From Silvimonas terrae (GTDB taxonomy: Bacteria; Pseudomonadota; Gammaproteobacteria; Burkholderiales; Chitinibacteraceae): a DNA stretch of 64,000 nucleotides. Shown here piece by piece: positions 1 through 11,841 of this stretch. The stretch is from NCBI RefSeq assembly GCF_014202765.1, contig NZ_JACHHN010000004.1:124001-188000 (forward strand). The letters are read 5' to 3'. A program made the translations under genes and the position numbers. The notes beneath the pieces were generated by a model. The model was not told the origin of the DNA, made no database searches, and worked only from the letters and a program-made list of their open reading frames with translations. Position 1 is the first letter of the stretch; each line of letters starts with the position of its first letter.

Positions 1-2272
1 GCGTCTCGATAATCGAGCCATCCGGCTTGGCCATCAGGCCCCGCATACCCGCCAGCTGGCGAATCTGTGCCGCAGAACCCCGGGCGCCGGAGTCAGCCAT
101 CATGTACAGGGAGTTGAACGATTCCTGATCAACTTCCTTGCCTTCGGCGTTAACGACCTTTTCCTTGCCCAGTTGGTCCATCATCGCCTTGGCGATCTGG
201 TCACCAGCACGACCCCAGATATCCACAACCTTGTTGTAGCGCTCGCCTTGCGTCACGAGACCGGAGCTGTATTGCTGCTCGATTTCCTTGACTTCGGCGT
301 TGGCGGAGGCCAGCAGCTCAATCTTCTTGGCCGGGATCAGCATGTCATCCACGCAGATCGATACGCCACCGCGGGTGGAGTAAGCGAAACCGGTGTACAT
401 CAGTTGGTCAGCAAACACCACCGTGTCTTTCAGACCACAACGACGGAACGATGCATTGATCAAACGACCAATTTCTTTCTTCTTCAGCGACTTGTTGATG
501 TAGCTGAAGTCCAGACCCTTAGGCAGGATTTCCGACAGGATGGCACGGCCGACGGTGGTATCACGACGCACCATCTTGTGTTGCCATTCGCCGCTTTCGT
601 CCTTGAACCATTCTTTCAGGCGCACGGAAACGCGCGTCTGCAGGGTCACGAATTTGTTTTCATATGCGCGCTGGGCTTCTTTCACGTCGATGAACGACAT
701 GCCTTCGCCCTTGCCGTTAATGGCTTCGCGCGTCATGTAGTACAGACCCAGCACGATATCCTGGGACGGCACGATGATCGGCTCGCCGTTGGCAGGCGAC
801 AGCACGTTGTTGGAGGCCAGCATCAGCGTGCGGGCTTCCATCTGCGCTTCCAGCGACAGCGGGACGTGAACAGCCATCTGGTCACCGTCGAAGTCGGCGT
901 TGAACGCCGCGCAAACCAGCGGGTGCAGCTGGATCGCCTTGCCTTCGATCAGCACCGGCTCAAACGCCTGAATACCCAGACGGTGCAGCGTCGGCGCACG
1001 GTTCAGCAGAATCGGATGCTCGCGGATGACGTCTTCCAGAATGTCCCACACCACCGCTTCTTGCGATTCAACCATCTTCTTGGCGGCCTTGATGGTGGTC
1101 GCCAGACCCATCACTTCAAGGCGATGGAAGATGAAAGGCTTGAACAGTTCCAGTGCCATCAGTTTCGGCAAGCCGCACTGATGCAGACGCAGGTATGGGC
1201 CCACGGTAATGACGGAACGACCCGAGTAGTCAACGCGCTTGCCCAGCAAGTTCTGACGGAAACGACCGCCCTTACCCTTGATCATGTCAGCCAGCGACTT
1301 GAGCGGACGCTTGTTGGCGCCAGTCATGGCCTTGCCACGACGACCGTTATCCAGCAGCGAATCAACGGACTCTTGCAGCATGCGCTTTTCGTTACGCACG
1401 ATGATGTCCGGCGCGCGCAGTTCCAGCAGACGCTTCAGACGGTTGTTCCGATTGATCACGCGACGATACAGATCGTTCAGGTCAGACGTCGCGAAGCGAC
1501 CGCCATCCAGCGGCACCAGCGGACGCAGTTCCGGCGGCAGCACCGGCAGCACTTCCAGCACCATCCAGTCTGGCTTGATACCGGACTTGTGGAAGGCTTC
1601 CAGCACCTTCAGGCGCTTGGCAATCTTCTTGATCTTGGTTTCGGAAGAGGTCGAATCGAGTTCCGCACGCAGCGAAGCGATTTCGTTCTCGGCATCCAAG
1701 TTACGCAGCAGTTCACGGATACCTTCGGCACCCATCAACGCGACGAACTCGTCACCGTACTCTTCAACCTTGTCGAAGTAGTCTTCTTCGGTCAGCAGTT
1801 GACCGCTCTGCAGCGGGGTCATACCCGGCTCAGTCACGATGAATGCTTCGAAGTACAGCACGCGCTCGATATCACGCAGGGCGATATCCAGCACCATACC
1901 CAGACGCGACGGCAGGCTCTTCAGGAACCAGATGTGCGCAACCGGGCTAGCCAGTTCAATGTGGCCCATGCGTTCGCGGCGAACCTTGGACAGCGTGACT
2001 TCAACGCCGCACTTTTCGCAGATCACACCACGATGCTTCAGACGCTTGTACTTGCCGCACAAGCATTCGTAATCCTTGATCGGCCCGAAAATACGGGCGC
2101 AGAACAAACCATCGCGTTCCGGCTTGAACGTACGGTAGTTGATGGTTTCCGGCTTCTTCACTTCGCCATACGACCAGGACCGGATTTTCTCCGGCGACGC
2201 CAGACCAATCTTGATCGCGTCAAATTCTTCGTCCTGGGTGACTTGCTTGAAGAGTTCGAGTAAGCCTTTCAT
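1..2272 (-). CDS. rpoC: RNA polymerase beta' subunit, partial (3' end outside window)
   Basis: Catalytic beta' subunit of RNA polymerase. Only about the first 757 residues are in the window; the reading frame is open to base 1. The N-terminal zinc-binding cysteines are visible (C70, C72, C85, C88), and the Mg-binding catalytic NADFDGD motif lies near residue 460. The ATG at 2272 has AGGAG ten bases upstream. It lies 88 bp downstream of rpoB on the same strand and is the last visible gene of the tuf-secE-nusG-rpl-rpo cluster. Identification is certain; the C-terminal half cannot be judged from this window. Confidence 0.98.
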   Translation of the reverse strand, partial: MKGLLELFKQVTQDEEFDAIKIGLASPEKIRSWSYGEVKKPETINYRTFKPERDGLFCARIFGPIKDYECLCGKYKRLKHRGVICEKCGVEVTLSKVRRERMGHIELASPVAHIWFLKSLPSRLGMVLDIALRDIERVLYFEAFIVTEPGMTPLQSGQLLTEEDYFDKVEEYGDEFVALMGAEGIRELLRNLDAENEIASLRAELDSTSSETKIKKIAKRLKVLEAFHKSGIKPDWMVLEVLPVLPPELRPLVPLDGGRFATSDLNDLYRRVINRNNRLKRLLELRAPDIIVRNEKRMLQESVDSLLDNGRRGKAMTGANKRPLKSLADMIKGKGGRFRQNLLGKRVDYSGRSVITVGPYLRLHQCGLPKLMALELFKPFIFHRLEVMGLATTIKAAKKMVESQEAVVWDILEDVIREHPILLNRAPTLHRLGIQAFEPVLIEGKAIQLHPLVCAAFNADFDGDQMAVHVPLSLEAQMEARTLMLASNNVLSPANGEPIIVPSQDIVLGLYYMTREAINGKGEGMSFIDVKEAQRAYENKFVTLQTRVSVRLKEWFKDESGEWQHKMVRRDTTVGRAILSEILPKGLDFSYINKSLKKKEIGRLINASFRRCGLKDTVVFADQLMYTGFAYSTRGGVSICVDDMLIPAKKIELLASANAEVKEIEQQYSSGLVTQGERYNKVVDIWGRAGDQIAKAMMDQLGKEKVVNAEGKEVDQESFNSLYMMADSGARGSAAQIRQLAGMRGLMAKPDGSIIET

Positions 2273-2301
2273 CTCTGTCTTTCTCCTGTGAGGGTGAGGA
2301 A

Positions 2302-2355
2302 GTCAGGTGTGAGGTACCTGCTCGCATCAAGCGGCGGGCACCCCTCACACCTCAC
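2302..2355. repeat. GTGAGG-type hairpin between rpoB and rpoC
   Basis: Two 13-base arms, 2302-2314 and 2343-2355, are inverted with one mismatch around a 28-base loop. The right arm read on the minus strand is GTGAGGTGTGAGG. The same 13-mer, as an inverted pair, occurs between murI and nth, and its GTGAGGT unit is tandemly repeated after nth. It would be transcribed in the rpoB-rpoC spacer; there is no U-tract, so it is not an ordinary terminator. Confidence 0.7.
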
Positions 2356-2360
2356 ATGGT

Positions 2361-5300
2361 TCAGTTCGTTTCCAGATCGATATCGATACCGAGCGAGCGG
2401 ATTTCCTTCACCAACACGTTGAAGGATTCCGGCATGCCGGCGTCGATGCGATGGTCGCCCTTGACGATGTTTTCATAGACCTTGGTACGGCCATTCACAT
2501 CATCGGACTTCACGGTCAGCATTTCCTGCAAGGTGTATGCCGCACCGTAGGCTTCCAGCGCCCACACTTCCATTTCACCGAAGCGCTGACCACCGAACTG
2601 GGCCTTACCACCCAACGGCTGTTGCGTCACCAGCGAGTACGGACCGGTCGAACGAGCGTGCATCTTGTCGTCAACCAGGTGATGCAGTTTCAGATAGTGC
2701 ATCACACCGACCGACACCTTGCGCTCGAACGGCTCGCCAGTACGGCCATCAAACAGCTGCATTTGCGTCTTGGTGGCGTTGAAATTCAACAGACCCGTAC
2801 GCGCATCGGCGTCCGGATAAGCCAGATCCAGCATGGTATGAATTTCAGCTTCCTTGGCGCCATCAAACACCGGGCTGGCAAACACCATACCCTTGCGCAG
2901 ACCGCCCGCCAGGCGCAGTACTTCGTTATCAGACAGGTTGGCGATGTCTTCTTGCTTGCCCGTCGAGTTATAGATCTGGTCGATGTATTCGCGCACTTCT
3001 GCCACCTGGCGCTGTTCACGCAGCATGGCATCAATACGTTGACCGATACCCTTGGCAGCCCAGCCCAAGTGAACTTCCAGAATCTGACCGATGTTCATCC
3101 GCGACGGCACGCCCAACGGGTTCAGCACGATGTCGACGGTAGTACCATCCGCCATATACGGCAGATCTTCCACTGGCAGAATCTTGGAAACCACACCCTT
3201 GTTACCTTGACGACCGGCCATCTTGTCGCCTGGTTGCAGGCGACGCTTCACCGCAACGTACACCTTGACCATCTTGATCACGCCCGGCGGCAGTTCATCG
3301 CCCTGGGTGAGCTTGCGCTTCTTGTCTTCAAAACGCAGGTCAAAGTCGGCCTTCATCTGGGCCACGAGATCCTTCATGGATTCAAGTTGGCGCGCAGCTT
3401 CTTCATCAGCCAGACGGATGTCGAACCAGTCTTGGCGCGGAGTCAGATCGGCCAGGTATTCCTTGGTGATCTCGGCGCCCTTGGCCAGCTTTTTCGGACC
3501 GCCATTGACGACCTTACCGACAATCATGCGCTCGATACGTTCGAACAAGTCGTTCTCAACGATACGCAGTTGGTCGTTCAAGTCGGTGCGATAACGACGC
3601 AGTTGTTCATCAATGATGGCCTGGGCGCGCTTGTCACGCTCTACGCCTTCACGAGTAAACACTTGAACGTCGATCACGGTACCGGTCATGCCAGACGGCA
3701 CGCGCAGCGAGGTGTCCTTCACATCGGAGGCTTTCTCACCGAAGATCGCACGCAGCAGCTTCTCTTCCGGCGTCAGCTGGGTTTCACCCTTAGGCGTCAC
3801 CTTACCGACCAGCACGTCACCAGCCTCAACTTCAGCACCGATGTACACCACACCGGACTCATCCAGACGGCCCAGCATGCGCTCGGACAGGTTGGAGATA
3901 TCGCGGGTGATTTCTTCCGGGCCCAGCTTGGTATCACGCGCCATCACCGACAGTTCTTCGATGTGGATCGACGTGTAGCGGTCATCTGCCACGACGTTTT
4001 CGGAGATCAAGATCGAATCTTCGAAGTTGTAACCGTTCCACGGCATGAACGCGATGGTCATGTTCTGACCCAGCGCCATTTCACCCAGGTCAGTAGACGC
4101 ACCGTCAGCAATCACGTCGCCCTTGGCGATGCGATCACCGCGCTCGACCACCGGACGCTGGTTGATGTTGGTGTTCTGGTTGGAACGGGTGAACTTGGTC
4201 AGGTTGTAGATATCCACACCGGTTTCGCCGGCTGGCGTTTCGTCGTCGTTCACACGAATAACGATACGGTTGGCATCCACGTAATCAACCACACCACCGC
4301 GCAGCGCGGCCACAGCCGTACCCGAGTCGACCGCACAAGTGCGTTCGATACCGGTACCGACCATCGGCTTTTCAGCGCGCAGGCAAGGCACAGCCTGACG
4401 TTGCATGTTCGAACCCATCAACGCACGGTTCGCATCATCGTGTTCCAGGAACGGAATCAGCGAAGCAGCAACGGACACGATCTGGCTCGGGGCCACGTCC
4501 ATGTACTGCACGCGATCCGGCGTGACGATGATGGTTTCACCGTGTTCACGGCAGGTCACCATGTCGTCGATCAGCGTGCCGGCAGCGTCCAGCTCGGCGT
4601 TAGCCTGAGCGATGACGTACTTGCCTTCTTCAATGGCCGACAGGTATTCGATCTGGTCGGTGACCTTGCTGTCGATCACTTTGCGATACGGGGTTTCGAG
4701 GAAGCCGTATTCGTTGGTGCGCGCATAGCAAGACAGCGAGTTGATCAGACCAATGTTTGGACCTTCCGGCGTTTCAATCGGGCACACACGACCATAGTGA
4801 GTCGGATGCACGTCACGCACTTCAAAGCCGGCGCGTTCACGCGTCAAACCACCCGGGCCAAGGGCCGAAACACGGCGCTTGTGGGTAATTTCAGACAGCG
4901 GGTTGGTCTGGTCCATAAACTGCGACAGCTGTGACGAACCGAAGAATTCCTTGATCGCGGCCGAAACAGGCTTGGCGTTGATCAGGTCATGCGGCATCAG
5001 GTTGTCGGATTCAGCTTGCGACAGACGTTCCTTCACCGCGCGCTCAACGCGAACGAGACCGGCGCGGAACTGGTTTTCGGCCAGTTCGCCCACGGAACGT
5101 ACGCGACGATTGCCCAAGTGATCGATGTCATCGACTTCGCCACGGCCATTGCGCAGTTCGATCAGGATTCCGATCACAGCAATGATGTCGTCAACGGACA
5201 GCGTGCCGGTGCCTTCCAGACCCTGCGGACCCACGCGCTCGTAGAAACGACGCTGCCAGCCCGGTGCCTTCTCTTCCAGACGATCCGGATAGGCGCGACG

Positions 5301-6533
5301 GTTGAACTTCATGCGACCCACGGCCGACAGATCGTAACGATCTTCAGTGAAGAACAGACCCTTGAACAACGCTTCTACTGCGTCTTCAGTCGGCGGTTCG
5401 CCTGGGCGCATCATGCGATAGATGGCAACCTTGGCGGCGTACTGGTCAGCCACGTCGTCATTGCGCAGGCTGGCGGAAATGTACGCACCTTGATCCAGGT
5501 CGTTGATGTACAGCACGCGCACTTCTGCCACGCCAGCCTGGTCGAACTTGATCACGGTTTCTTCGGTGATCTCTTCGTTACCACGCAGGATGATTTCACC
5601 GGTTTCCGGGTGAACCACGTTGTGAGCAGCCACACGGCCAATCAGGAAATCGACCGGCACAGCCAGACGCTTCAGACCAGCAGTCTGAATGTCGCGAATG
5701 CTCTTGGCGGTAATGCGCTTGTCTTTCTGGACCAGCACCTTGCCATCTTCAGCCACGATGTCGAACTTGGCGACTTCGCCCTTCAGGCGTTCCGGCACCA
5801 GCTCCATGAACAGACCATCCTTGCCCATCTGGAAGGTGTCGGTGTCATAGAACTCTTCCAGCATGCGTTCCGGGCTGTAACCCAGCGCCTTGAGCAGGAT
5901 GGAAACCGGCATCTTGCGACGACGGTCGATCCGGAAGAACAGCAAGTCCTTCGGGTCGAACTCGAAGTCCAGCCAGGAGCCGCGGTACGGAATAATCCGT
6001 GCCGAGAACAGCAGTTTGCCCGAGCTGTGGGTCTTGCCCTTGTCATGCTCGAAGAACACACCAGGAGAGCGATGCAGCTGAGACACAATCACGCGCTCAG
6101 TGCCGTTGATGACGAATGAACCGTTACGGGTCATCAGCGGGATTTCACCGAAGTAAACATCCTGCTCTTTGACTTCCTTCACGGTGGGCTTGGCTGCTTC
6201 GCGATCCATGATCACGAGGCGTACACGCGCACGCAAAGGCGCAGCAAACGTGATGCCACGCTGCTGACATTCAATCACATCAAACGGCGGCTCGCCCAGC
6301 ACATAGTGGACGAACTCAAGGCGCGCATTCTCGTTGTGAGACACAATCGGGAAGATGGAGGTAAACGCAGCCTGAAGGCCGACAACGGTACGGTCGGCAA
6401 TCGCAGAACCCAACTGCAAAAACTCGTTATACGAGTTGATCTGGGTGGCCAGCAAAAACGGAACATCAAGAACGTTCGCGCGCTTTGCAAAGCTCTTACG
6501 AATGCGTTTCTTCTCAGTGAACGAGTAATTCAT
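2361..6533 (-). CDS. rpoB: RNA polymerase beta subunit
   Basis: Beta subunit of RNA polymerase, about 1390 residues, a normal length for betaproteobacteria. The protein begins [15 protein letters not shown]; an upstream in-frame start at 6578 was rejected because the ATG at 6533 gives the family N-terminus and has GGAG upstream. The rifampicin-pocket region is present ([22 protein letters not shown]), as is the C-terminal clamp-binding region ([16 protein letters not shown]). It lies 199 bp downstream of rplL across a hairpin, probably an attenuator, and is followed by rpoC. Confidence 0.99.
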   Translation of the reverse strand: MNYSFTEKKRIRKSFAKRANVLDVPFLLATQINSYNEFLQLGSAIADRTVVGLQAAFTSIFPIVSHNENARLEFVHYVLGEPPFDVIECQQRGITFAAPLRARVRLVIMDREAAKPTVKEVKEQDVYFGEIPLMTRNGSFVINGTERVIVSQLHRSPGVFFEHDKGKTHSSGKLLFSARIIPYRGSWLDFEFDPKDLLFFRIDRRRKMPVSILLKALGYSPERMLEEFYDTDTFQMGKDGLFMELVPERLKGEVAKFDIVAEDGKVLVQKDKRITAKSIRDIQTAGLKRLAVPVDFLIGRVAAHNVVHPETGEIILRGNEEITEETVIKFDQAGVAEVRVLYINDLDQGAYISASLRNDDVADQYAAKVAIYRMMRPGEPPTEDAVEALFKGLFFTEDRYDLSAVGRMKFNRRAYPDRLEEKAPGWQRRFYERVGPQGLEGTGTLSVDDIIAVIGILIELRNGRGEVDDIDHLGNRRVRSVGELAENQFRAGLVRVERAVKERLSQAESDNLMPHDLINAKPVSAAIKEFFGSSQLSQFMDQTNPLSEITHKRRVSALGPGGLTRERAGFEVRDVHPTHYGRVCPIETPEGPNIGLINSLSCYARTNEYGFLETPYRKVIDSKVTDQIEYLSAIEEGKYVIAQANAELDAAGTLIDDMVTCREHGETIIVTPDRVQYMDVAPSQIVSVAASLIPFLEHDDANRALMGSNMQRQAVPCLRAEKPMVGTGIERTCAVDSGTAVAALRGGVVDYVDANRIVIRVNDDETPAGETGVDIYNLTKFTRSNQNTNINQRPVVERGDRIAKGDVIADGASTDLGEMALGQNMTIAFMPWNGYNFEDSILISENVVADDRYTSIHIEELSVMARDTKLGPEEITRDISNLSERMLGRLDESGVVYIGAEVEAGDVLVGKVTPKGETQLTPEEKLLRAIFGEKASDVKDTSLRVPSGMTGTVIDVQVFTREGVERDKRAQAIIDEQLRRYRTDLNDQLRIVENDLFERIERMIVGKVVNGGPKKLAKGAEITKEYLADLTPRQDWFDIRLADEEAARQLESMKDLVAQMKADFDLRFEDKKRKLTQGDELPPGVIKMVKVYVAVKRRLQPGDKMAGRQGNKGVVSKILPVEDLPYMADGTTVDIVLNPLGVPSRMNIGQILEVHLGWAAKGIGQRIDAMLREQRQVAEVREYIDQIYNSTGKQEDIANLSDNEVLRLAGGLRKGMVFASPVFDGAKEAEIHTMLDLAYPDADARTGLLNFNATKTQMQLFDGRTGEPFERKVSVGVMHYLKLHHLVDDKMHARSTGPYSLVTQQPLGGKAQFGGQRFGEMEVWALEAYGAAYTLQEMLTVKSDDVNGRTKVYENIVKGDHRIDAGMPESFNVLVKEIRSLGIDIDLETN

Positions 6534-6682
6534 ACTCACAAGCTCTCCATGGAGTAAGGCGCAGAAGACAAACCGCAAATCGCAGCCCTGGACTGCGGGA
6601 AAACGGTCTGTGGTTTATCCACTGCGTCACACTACCTTCTCAGGTAGTTATCAACAGCCAACAGCGTCATTGCAACAAGCGC

Positions 6683-6712
6683 AAAAGGGCAGACGGATTA
6701 CTCCGTCTGCCT
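6683..6712 (-). terminator. rplL-rpoB intergenic attenuator/terminator hairpin
   Basis: A perfect 10-bp stem (6688-6697 with 6702-6711) and a four-base loop, read on the minus strand as GGCAGACGGA with its complement, followed by CCCTTTTG. The short U-run suggests partial termination. The position matches the rplL-rpoB attenuator known in enterobacteria, where it sets the ratio of ribosomal protein to polymerase subunit synthesis. Confidence 0.75.
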
Positions 6713-6732
6713 TTCTAACGTCACAAGGACGA

Positions 6733-7107
6733 TTACTTCACTTCGGCAGTTGCGCCAGCCTCAACCAGTTTCTTCTGGATGGCTTCAGCGTCAGCCTTGG
6801 CAACAGCTTCCTTAACAGCCTTCGGAGCGCCGTCAACCAGGTCTTTAGCTTCCTTCAGACCCAGGCCGGTCACTTCACGAACAACCTTAATCACCGAAAC
6901 CTTGTTGGCGCCAGCGCCGGTCAGGATAACGTCGAATTCGGTCTTTTCTTCAGCAGCAGCAGCGCCAGCGCCAGCAGCAGGGCCAGCAACAGCAACAGCA
7001 GCAGCGGAAACGCCAAACTTCTCTTCGAACGCCTTAACCAGGTCGTTCAGTTCCATCACGGTCAAGCCAGCAACGGCTTCGAGGATATCTTCTTTGGACA
7101 ATGCCAT
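6733..7107 (-). CDS. rplL: 50S ribosomal protein L7/L12
   Basis: Acidic stalk protein of the large ribosomal subunit, 124 residues, which recruits GTPase factors. The N-terminal dimerisation helices ([20 protein letters not shown]) are followed by an Ala/Gly-rich hinge at about residues 38-55. The C-terminal globular domain begins near EKTEFDVIL. It lies 42 bp after rplJ, with which it is normally co-translated and co-regulated. All expected features are present. Confidence 0.99.
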   Translation of the reverse strand: MALSKEDILEAVAGLTVMELNDLVKAFEEKFGVSAAAVAVAGPAAGAGAAAAEEKTEFDVILTGAGANKVSVIKVVREVTGLGLKEAKDLVDGAPKAVKEAVAKADAEAIQKKLVEAGATAEVK

Positions 7108-7149
7108 TTGGTAATACTCCTGAAATTCTTTGTATGAATCGAAATCGGG

Positions 7150-7683
7150 TTAAACAGCTTCGGCCGGAGCTTCTTCTGCAGCAGGGGCGGCTTCGCCACC
7201 ACCTTGCTTCTCTGCCAGGGCGGCAAGGGCGCGGGCAAAGCCAGCAACCGGTGCTTTCATGACATACAGCAGCTTCGACAGCAGTTCTTCACGGCTCGGG
7301 ATCGATGCGAGGGCGGCAACGCCAGCAGCATCCAGAACCTTGCCATCATAAGAACCAGCCTTGATGACGATCTTGTCGTCTTTCTTGGCAAAAGCGTTCA
7401 ACACCTTGGCTGCAGCAACAGGGTCTTCGGAAATACCGTAAACCAGCGGGCCGACCATATGGTCAGCCAGACCGGCAAACGGTGTACCTTCAACCGCGCG
7501 GCGTGCCAGCGTGTTCTTCAGAACGCGCAGGAAAACGCCGGACTCACGAGCCTGCTTGCGCAGGAGAGTCATGCTGGCAACCTCGATCCCGCGATACTCG
7601 GCGACGACGAGTGTCTGAGCCTTGGCAACTTCTGCCGAGATCTCAGCAACGACGGCCTTCTTGTCTTCGAGATTGAGACTCAA
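7150..7683 (-). CDS. rplJ: 50S ribosomal protein L10
   Basis: Stalk base protein L10, 177 residues, which binds 23S rRNA and carries L7/L12 dimers. The N-terminal region [15 protein letters not shown] is typical, and the C-terminal tail (about 160-177) is Ala/Glu-rich as usual for L7/L12 docking. The gene is separated from rplA by about 229 bp, the place where the L10-binding autoregulatory leader lies in other bacteria. It is directly followed by rplL. Confidence 0.98.
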   Translation of the reverse strand: MSLNLEDKKAVVAEISAEVAKAQTLVVAEYRGIEVASMTLLRKQARESGVFLRVLKNTLARRAVEGTPFAGLADHMVGPLVYGISEDPVAAAKVLNAFAKKDDKIVIKAGSYDGKVLDAAGVAALASIPSREELLSKLLYVMKAPVAGFARALAALAEKQGGGEAAPAAEEAPAEAV

Positions 7684-7912
7684 GGTCTACCTCCATTTGC
7701 TATGAACAGGTGCGCTTTGGGCACACCTCCAATCAAACGGCGACCAGTCCATCAGGAGCCCACCCCAAGGGGCGGAAAAACCATGACTTATTGGGACCAC
7801 CGTCTGCGCAGGATAAAGACCTGTTACAGCCAGCCTTTCATTAAGCAACTTGCGTCGCACCTGCGGTCTTTGACATTCCCGGCCGGAACAAACCAGCCGG
7901 GCCCAAAGTTAA
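7684..7912 (-). promoter_or_regulatory. rplJL leader region (probable L10 leader)
   Basis: A 229-bp non-coding gap between rplA and rplJ, upstream of rplJ in the sense of transcription. In many bacteria this interval carries the rplJL promoter and the mRNA site where L10-L7/L12 represses translation. A small inverted pair (AGGTG/CACCT at about 7709-7729) lies just upstream of rplJ. I could not verify the consensus fold by eye, so the assignment is positional. Confidence 0.4.
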
Positions 7913-8608
7913 TTACGCAACCAGCGAAGCGGTATCAACGCGAACGCCGACGCCCATCGTGCTGGATACGGCCAGCTTCTTCAGGTAAACACCCTTGGCA
8001 GCAGCCGGTTTTGCTTTTTGCAGTGCATCGACCAGCGCATCCAGGTTGGCGCGCAGATCAGCAGCTTCAAACGAAGCACGACCGATGGTAGCGTGAACGA
8101 TACCAGCCTTGTCGGTACGGTATTGAACCTGACCGGCCTTGGCGTTCTTCACAGCCTCGGCAACGTTCGGAGTCACAGTACCAACCTTCGGGTTCGGCAT
8201 CAGGCCACGCGGACCAAGGATCTGACCCAGTTGACCCACGATACGCATCGCGTCCGGGGAAGCGATCACCACGTCGAAGTCCATATTGCCAGCCTTGATG
8301 GACTCAGCCAGGTCTTCGAAACCTACGATCTCTGCACCAGCAGCCTTGGCCGCTTCAGCGTTGGCACCTTGCGTAAACACAGCAACGCGCACGTGCTTGC
8401 CAGTACCCTTCGGCAGCACAACGGAACCACGAACAACCTGATCCGATTTACGTGCATCAATACCCAGGTTCACGGCGATATCGATCGATTCGTTGAACTT
8501 GGCGGTAGCAGCACCCTTGACCAGCGCAATGGCTTCATCAACGGCGTAGAACTTGTTGCGATCAACACTAGCCTTCAGGGCGGCGAGGCGCTTGGAAATC
8601 TTTGCCAT
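7913..8608 (-). CDS. rplA: 50S ribosomal protein L1
   Basis: Large-subunit protein L1, 231 residues, which forms the L1 stalk and represses its own operon. The start at 8608 ([12 protein letters not shown]) was chosen over an upstream in-frame start at 8674 because it gives the family N-terminus and the frame then abuts rplK. The conserved segments [11 protein letters not shown] and PNPKVGTVT are present. The gap to rplK is one base, so the two are translationally coupled. Confidence 0.98.
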   Translation of the reverse strand: MAKISKRLAALKASVDRNKFYAVDEAIALVKGAATAKFNESIDIAVNLGIDARKSDQVVRGSVVLPKGTGKHVRVAVFTQGANAEAAKAAGAEIVGFEDLAESIKAGNMDFDVVIASPDAMRIVGQLGQILGPRGLMPNPKVGTVTPNVAEAVKNAKAGQVQYRTDKAGIVHATIGRASFEAADLRANLDALVDALQKAKPAAAKGVYLKKLAVSSTMGVGVRVDTASLVA

Positions 8609-8609
8609 G

Positions 8610-9041
8610 TTACACACCCTCCACTTCAAGACCCATGGAACGGGCGGAACCAGCCAGAATGCGCACAGCAGCATCCATATTGGCAGCAGTCAGGTCAGCC
8701 TGCTTGGTCTTCACGATTTCTTCGAGCTGAGCGCGGGTTACCTTGCCAACCTTGTCGGTATGCGGCTTCGGCGAACCCTTGGTGATACCAGCAGCCTTCT
8801 TCAGCAGAATGGTTGCGGGCGGGCTCTTCATCACGAAAGTGAAGGACTTGTCTGCAAACGCAGTAATCACCACCGGAATCGGCAGACCCGGCTCAATGCC
8901 TTGGGTCTGGGCGTTGAACGCCTTGCAGAATTCCATAATATTCAGACCGCGCTGACCAAGAGCCGGGCCGATAGGAGGCGACGGATTGGCTTTACCAGCG
9001 GGCACTTGCAGCTTGATATAGCCGACAATTTTCTTTGCCAC
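8610..9041 (-). CDS. rplK: 50S ribosomal protein L11
   Basis: Large-subunit protein L11, 143 residues, of the GTPase-associated centre. The proline-rich N-terminal [20 protein letters not shown] and the C-terminal rRNA-binding domain ([13 protein letters not shown]-like end, here [13 protein letters not shown]) are intact. It follows nusG by 85 bp and abuts rplA. Confidence 0.99.
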   Translation of the reverse strand: MAKKIVGYIKLQVPAGKANPSPPIGPALGQRGLNIMEFCKAFNAQTQGIEPGLPIPVVITAFADKSFTFVMKSPPATILLKKAAGITKGSPKPHTDKVGKVTRAQLEEIVKTKQADLTAANMDAAVRILAGSARSMGLEVEGV

Positions 9042-9126
9042 AGTATTTCTCCAAAATGGGTATAGCGCGGATTACTCCGCTCCCCGAAAGCACCTTGCGG
9101 TGCACCTACTGCAGATTGATCCGGCC

Positions 9127-9660
9127 CTAGACCTTTTCAACCTGCCCAAAATCGACATCAACCGGCGTTGCGCGACCAAAAATCAACACGGAGACCTTGA
9201 GACGACTCTTGTCGTAGTCAATATCTTCAACGGTTGCATTGAAGTCCGCGAACGGACCATCGGTCACGCGCAACACTTCGCCCACTTCAAACAGAATTTT
9301 GGGCTTGGGCTTCTCAACACCCTCCTGCATCTGATGCAGGATAGCCTCAACTTCGCGCTGCGAAATCGGAGCCGGGCGATTACCGGAACCACCCACAAAA
9401 CCAGTCACCTTTGGGGTGGACTTCACCAAGTGCCAGGTTTCGTCAGTCATATCCATTTCCACGAGCACGTAACCCGGGAAAAACTTGCGTTCGGTCAAGG
9501 CTTTACGACCATCCTTGATTTCCATGACTTCTTCGACCGGCACCAGAATCTGACCGAACATGTGCTGCACACCAGCACGTTCAATGCGCTCTTTCAGCGC
9601 CTTCTGGACACTCTTCTCAAAGCCGGAATAGGCGTGAACCACATACCAACGCATTGCCAT
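9127..9660 (-). CDS. nusG: Transcription termination/antitermination factor NusG
   Basis: NusG, 177 residues, which binds RNA polymerase, couples it to the ribosome or Rho and suppresses pausing. The NGN domain is N-terminal ([20 protein letters not shown]). The C-terminal KOW domain is visible as [18 protein letters not shown] at about residues 125-145. It sits 18 bp after secE in the standard secE-nusG pair. Confidence 0.99.
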   Translation of the reverse strand: MAMRWYVVHAYSGFEKSVQKALKERIERAGVQHMFGQILVPVEEVMEIKDGRKALTERKFFPGYVLVEMDMTDETWHLVKSTPKVTGFVGGSGNRPAPISQREVEAILHQMQEGVEKPKPKILFEVGEVLRVTDGPFADFNATVEDIDYDKSRLKVSVLIFGRATPVDVDFGQVEKV

Positions 9661-9678
9661 ACAAATACCTCGCGGTTG

Positions 9679-10032
9679 TTATTTACGCCCAAGGATCACG
9701 TCGTAGAACACCCACGCCAGACCTGAATCCACAGCCCACATGAACAGCGCGAGCACACCAACGAACGCAAACACAATACCAGTGACCTGCCAGGTCTCTT
9801 TACGAGATGGCCAGACCACTTTCTGCGCTTCTTTGACAGAATCGCGCGCGTAATCAACGAAATCGCGACCGGGCTGCGAAAACCAGACCGTGGCAGCGGC
9901 CAGCAGCAAGCCGGCAATCACTGCAAGAACACGCAATGCACCCTGATTGGCAGGCACGATGTAAAAACCAGCCACACCGATAGCCACCAATGCGACAGCA
10001 GCCGTTACTTTTAGTTTGTCGACGCTTTCCAT
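9679..10032 (-). CDS. secE: Preprotein translocase subunit SecE
   Basis: Inner-membrane subunit that stabilises SecY in the Sec translocon, 117 residues with three hydrophobic segments (about 10-30, 34-50 and 85-110), as in the proteobacterial long form. The conserved amphipathic segment EAQKVVWPSRKET is at about residues 65-78. It lies between tRNA-Trp and nusG, the usual arrangement. Confidence 0.97.
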   Translation of the reverse strand: MESVDKLKVTAAVALVAIGVAGFYIVPANQGALRVLAVIAGLLLAAATVWFSQPGRDFVDYARDSVKEAQKVVWPSRKETWQVTGIVFAFVGVLALFMWAVDSGLAWVFYDVILGRK

Positions 10033-10104
10033 GAGCCTGCTTAATCTGGATCACAAAATAAAATAGAGCCGTTCCCCACTGGAAACGGCCCCAAAACTAA
10101 ACCG

Positions 10105-10180
10105 TGGCAGGCGAGGAGGGTTTCGAACCCCCAACCCCCGGTTTTGGAGACCGGTGCTCTACCAATTGAGCTACTCGCCT
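10105..10180 (-). tRNA. tRNA-Trp (CCA anticodon)
   Basis: A 76-base cloverleaf with 7-bp acceptor stem AGGCGAG/CTCGCCT, discriminator G and an encoded CCA. The anticodon loop reads CTCCAAA, anticodon CCA. It lies between tuf and secE. Confidence 0.98.
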
Positions 10181-10231
10181 ACGGGGAAAGGGCGGAATTA
10201 TATACCACCCTCACCTTTATTGTGAAGCTCT

Positions 10232-11422
10232 TTACTCAACGATCTTGGCAACAACGCCAGCGCCAACGGTACGGCCACCTTCGCGGATCGCGAAGCGCAG
10301 ACCTTGTTCCATGGCGATCGGGGCGATCAGGGCAACAGTGATAGTCACGTTGTCACCTGGCATCACCATTTCAGTACCTTCCGGCAGGCTGATCGCGCCA
10401 GTCACGTCGGTAGTACGGAAGTAGAACTGCGGACGGTAGTTGCTGAAGAACGGGGTGTGACGACCACCTTCATCCTTGGACAGCACGTAGATCTCGGCAG
10501 TGAACTTGGTATGCGGGGTGATGGAGCCCGGCTTGGCCAGAACCTGACCACGCTGGACGTCTTCACGCTTGGTACCACGCAGCAGCGCGCCGATGTTGTC
10601 GCCAGCCTGACCTTGATCCAGCAGCTTGCGGAACATTTCCACGCCGGTGCAAGTGGTCTTGACGGTCGGAACGATACCCACGACTTCCAGTTCTTCGCCA
10701 ACCTTGATGATGCCGCGCTCAACACGACCGGTCACAACAGTACCGCGACCAGAGATCGAGAACACATCTTCAACCGGCATCAGGAAGGTACCGTCGATGG
10801 CACGCTCCGGTTCCGGAATGTAGCTGTCCAGTGCGTCGGCCAGACGGAAGATGGCGGGTTCGCCGATTTCCGATTGGTCGCCGTTCAGGGCCAGCATGGC
10901 GGAGCCGTGGATGATCGGGGTGTCATCACCCGGGAAGTCGTACTTGGACAGCAGGTCACGCACTTCCATTTCAACCAGTTCCAGCAGCTCGGCGTCATCC
11001 ACCATGTCGCACTTGTTCAGGAACACGAGGATGTACGGAACGCCAACCTGGCGGGCCAGCAGGATGTGCTCGCGGGTTTGCGGCATGGGGCCGTCAGCAG
11101 CCGAACACACCAGGATCGCGCCGTCCATCTGCGCAGCACCGGTAATCATGTTCTTCACATAGTCAGCGTGACCCGGGCAGTCGACGTGCGCGTAGTGGCG
11201 GGTTGCGGTTTCGTATTCAACGTGTGCGGTGTTGATCGTGATACCGCGAGCCTTTTCTTCCGGCGCGCTGTCAATCTGGGAGTAGTCTTTGGCTTCGCCA
11301 CCGAACTTCTTGGACAGAATGGTGGTGATCGCTGCGGTCAGCGTGGTCTTGCCGTGGTCAACGTGACCGATGGTACCAACGTTGACGTGCGGCTTCGTAC
11401 GCGCAAACTTTTCCTTAGCCAT
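10232..11422 (-). CDS. tuf: Elongation factor Tu
   Basis: EF-Tu, 396 residues, the GTPase that delivers aminoacyl-tRNA to the ribosome. G1 is [10 protein letters not shown] at about 19-28, the G3 region is DCPGHADY, and G4 is NKCDMVD. The start at 11422 ([16 protein letters not shown]) was chosen over an in-frame start at 11494 that would run into the tRNA-Thr gene. It is flanked by tRNAs on both sides, the tufB arrangement. Confidence 0.99.
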   Translation of the reverse strand: MAKEKFARTKPHVNVGTIGHVDHGKTTLTAAITTILSKKFGGEAKDYSQIDSAPEEKARGITINTAHVEYETATRHYAHVDCPGHADYVKNMITGAAQMDGAILVCSAADGPMPQTREHILLARQVGVPYILVFLNKCDMVDDAELLELVEMEVRDLLSKYDFPGDDTPIIHGSAMLALNGDQSEIGEPAIFRLADALDSYIPEPERAIDGTFLMPVEDVFSISGRGTVVTGRVERGIIKVGEELEVVGIVPTVKTTCTGVEMFRKLLDQGQAGDNIGALLRGTKREDVQRGQVLAKPGSITPHTKFTAEIYVLSKDEGGRHTPFFSNYRPQFYFRTTDVTGAISLPEGTEMVMPGDNVTITVALIAPIAMEQGLRFAIREGGRTVGAGVVAKIVE

Positions 11423-11466
11423 GATATTTCCTTCTCGAGAACCTGAAATATACCAGCGAATAATGG

Positions 11467-11541
<75 letters not shown>

Positions 11542-11549
11542 GCATTCTT

Positions 11550-11623
11550 TGGAGCGGGTGAAGGGAATCGAACCCTCGTCATAAGCTTGGAAGGCTTCTG
11601 CTCTACCATTGAGCTACACCCGC
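11550..11623 (-). tRNA. tRNA-Gly (TCC anticodon)
   Basis: A 74-base cloverleaf: acceptor stem GCGGGTG/CACCCGC, encoded CCA, anticodon loop CTTCCAA, anticodon TCC. The outermost pair of the anticodon stem is a mismatch (G-A). It lies eight bases upstream of tRNA-Thr. Confidence 0.97.
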
Positions 11624-11713
11624 TTTATCCGGAACAAAAACTATCTAAATACGAACAACATATATTTAATTAGTCTCATCACGGGGAGCGGATATACTTC
11701 ACGCCGCGTAATC

Positions 11714-11798
11714 TGGTGGAGGGAGAAGGATTCGAACCTTCGAAGGCAGAGCCGTCAGATTTACAGTCTGATCCCTTTGACCGCTCGGGAATCCCTCC
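11714..11798 (-). tRNA. tRNA-Tyr (GTA anticodon)
   Basis: An 85-base class II tRNA with a long variable arm. Acceptor stem GGAGGGA/TCCCTCC, discriminator A, encoded CCA, anticodon loop CTGTAAA, anticodon GTA. It is the first gene of the tRNA-tuf-secE-nusG cluster. Confidence 0.98.
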
Positions 11799-11812
11799 TG
11801 AATGAGGAGCGC

Positions 11813-11841
11813 ATTATGGCTAGAGCCCCCGCCCCTGTCAA
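11813..11841 (-). promoter_or_regulatory. Sigma-70 promoter of the tRNA-Tyr/Gly/Thr-tuf cluster
   Basis: On the minus strand TTGACA (11841-11836) is followed after exactly 17 bases by CATAAT (11818-11813). Transcription would begin near 11806, about eight bases upstream of tRNA-Tyr. The -35 box and spacing are consensus and the -10 box has one mismatch, as expected for a strong stable-RNA promoter. Confidence 0.85.

Noticed and set aside
173-2263. Plus-strand open frame of 696 codons opposite rpoC
   Set aside because: Antisense shadow of rpoC; its Gln/His/Arg-rich composition follows from the codon use of the real gene and it has no ribosome site or family motif.
2451-4934. Plus-strand open frame of 827 codons opposite rpoB
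   Set aside because: Antisense shadow of rpoB with the same skewed composition; no signal for transcription or translation.
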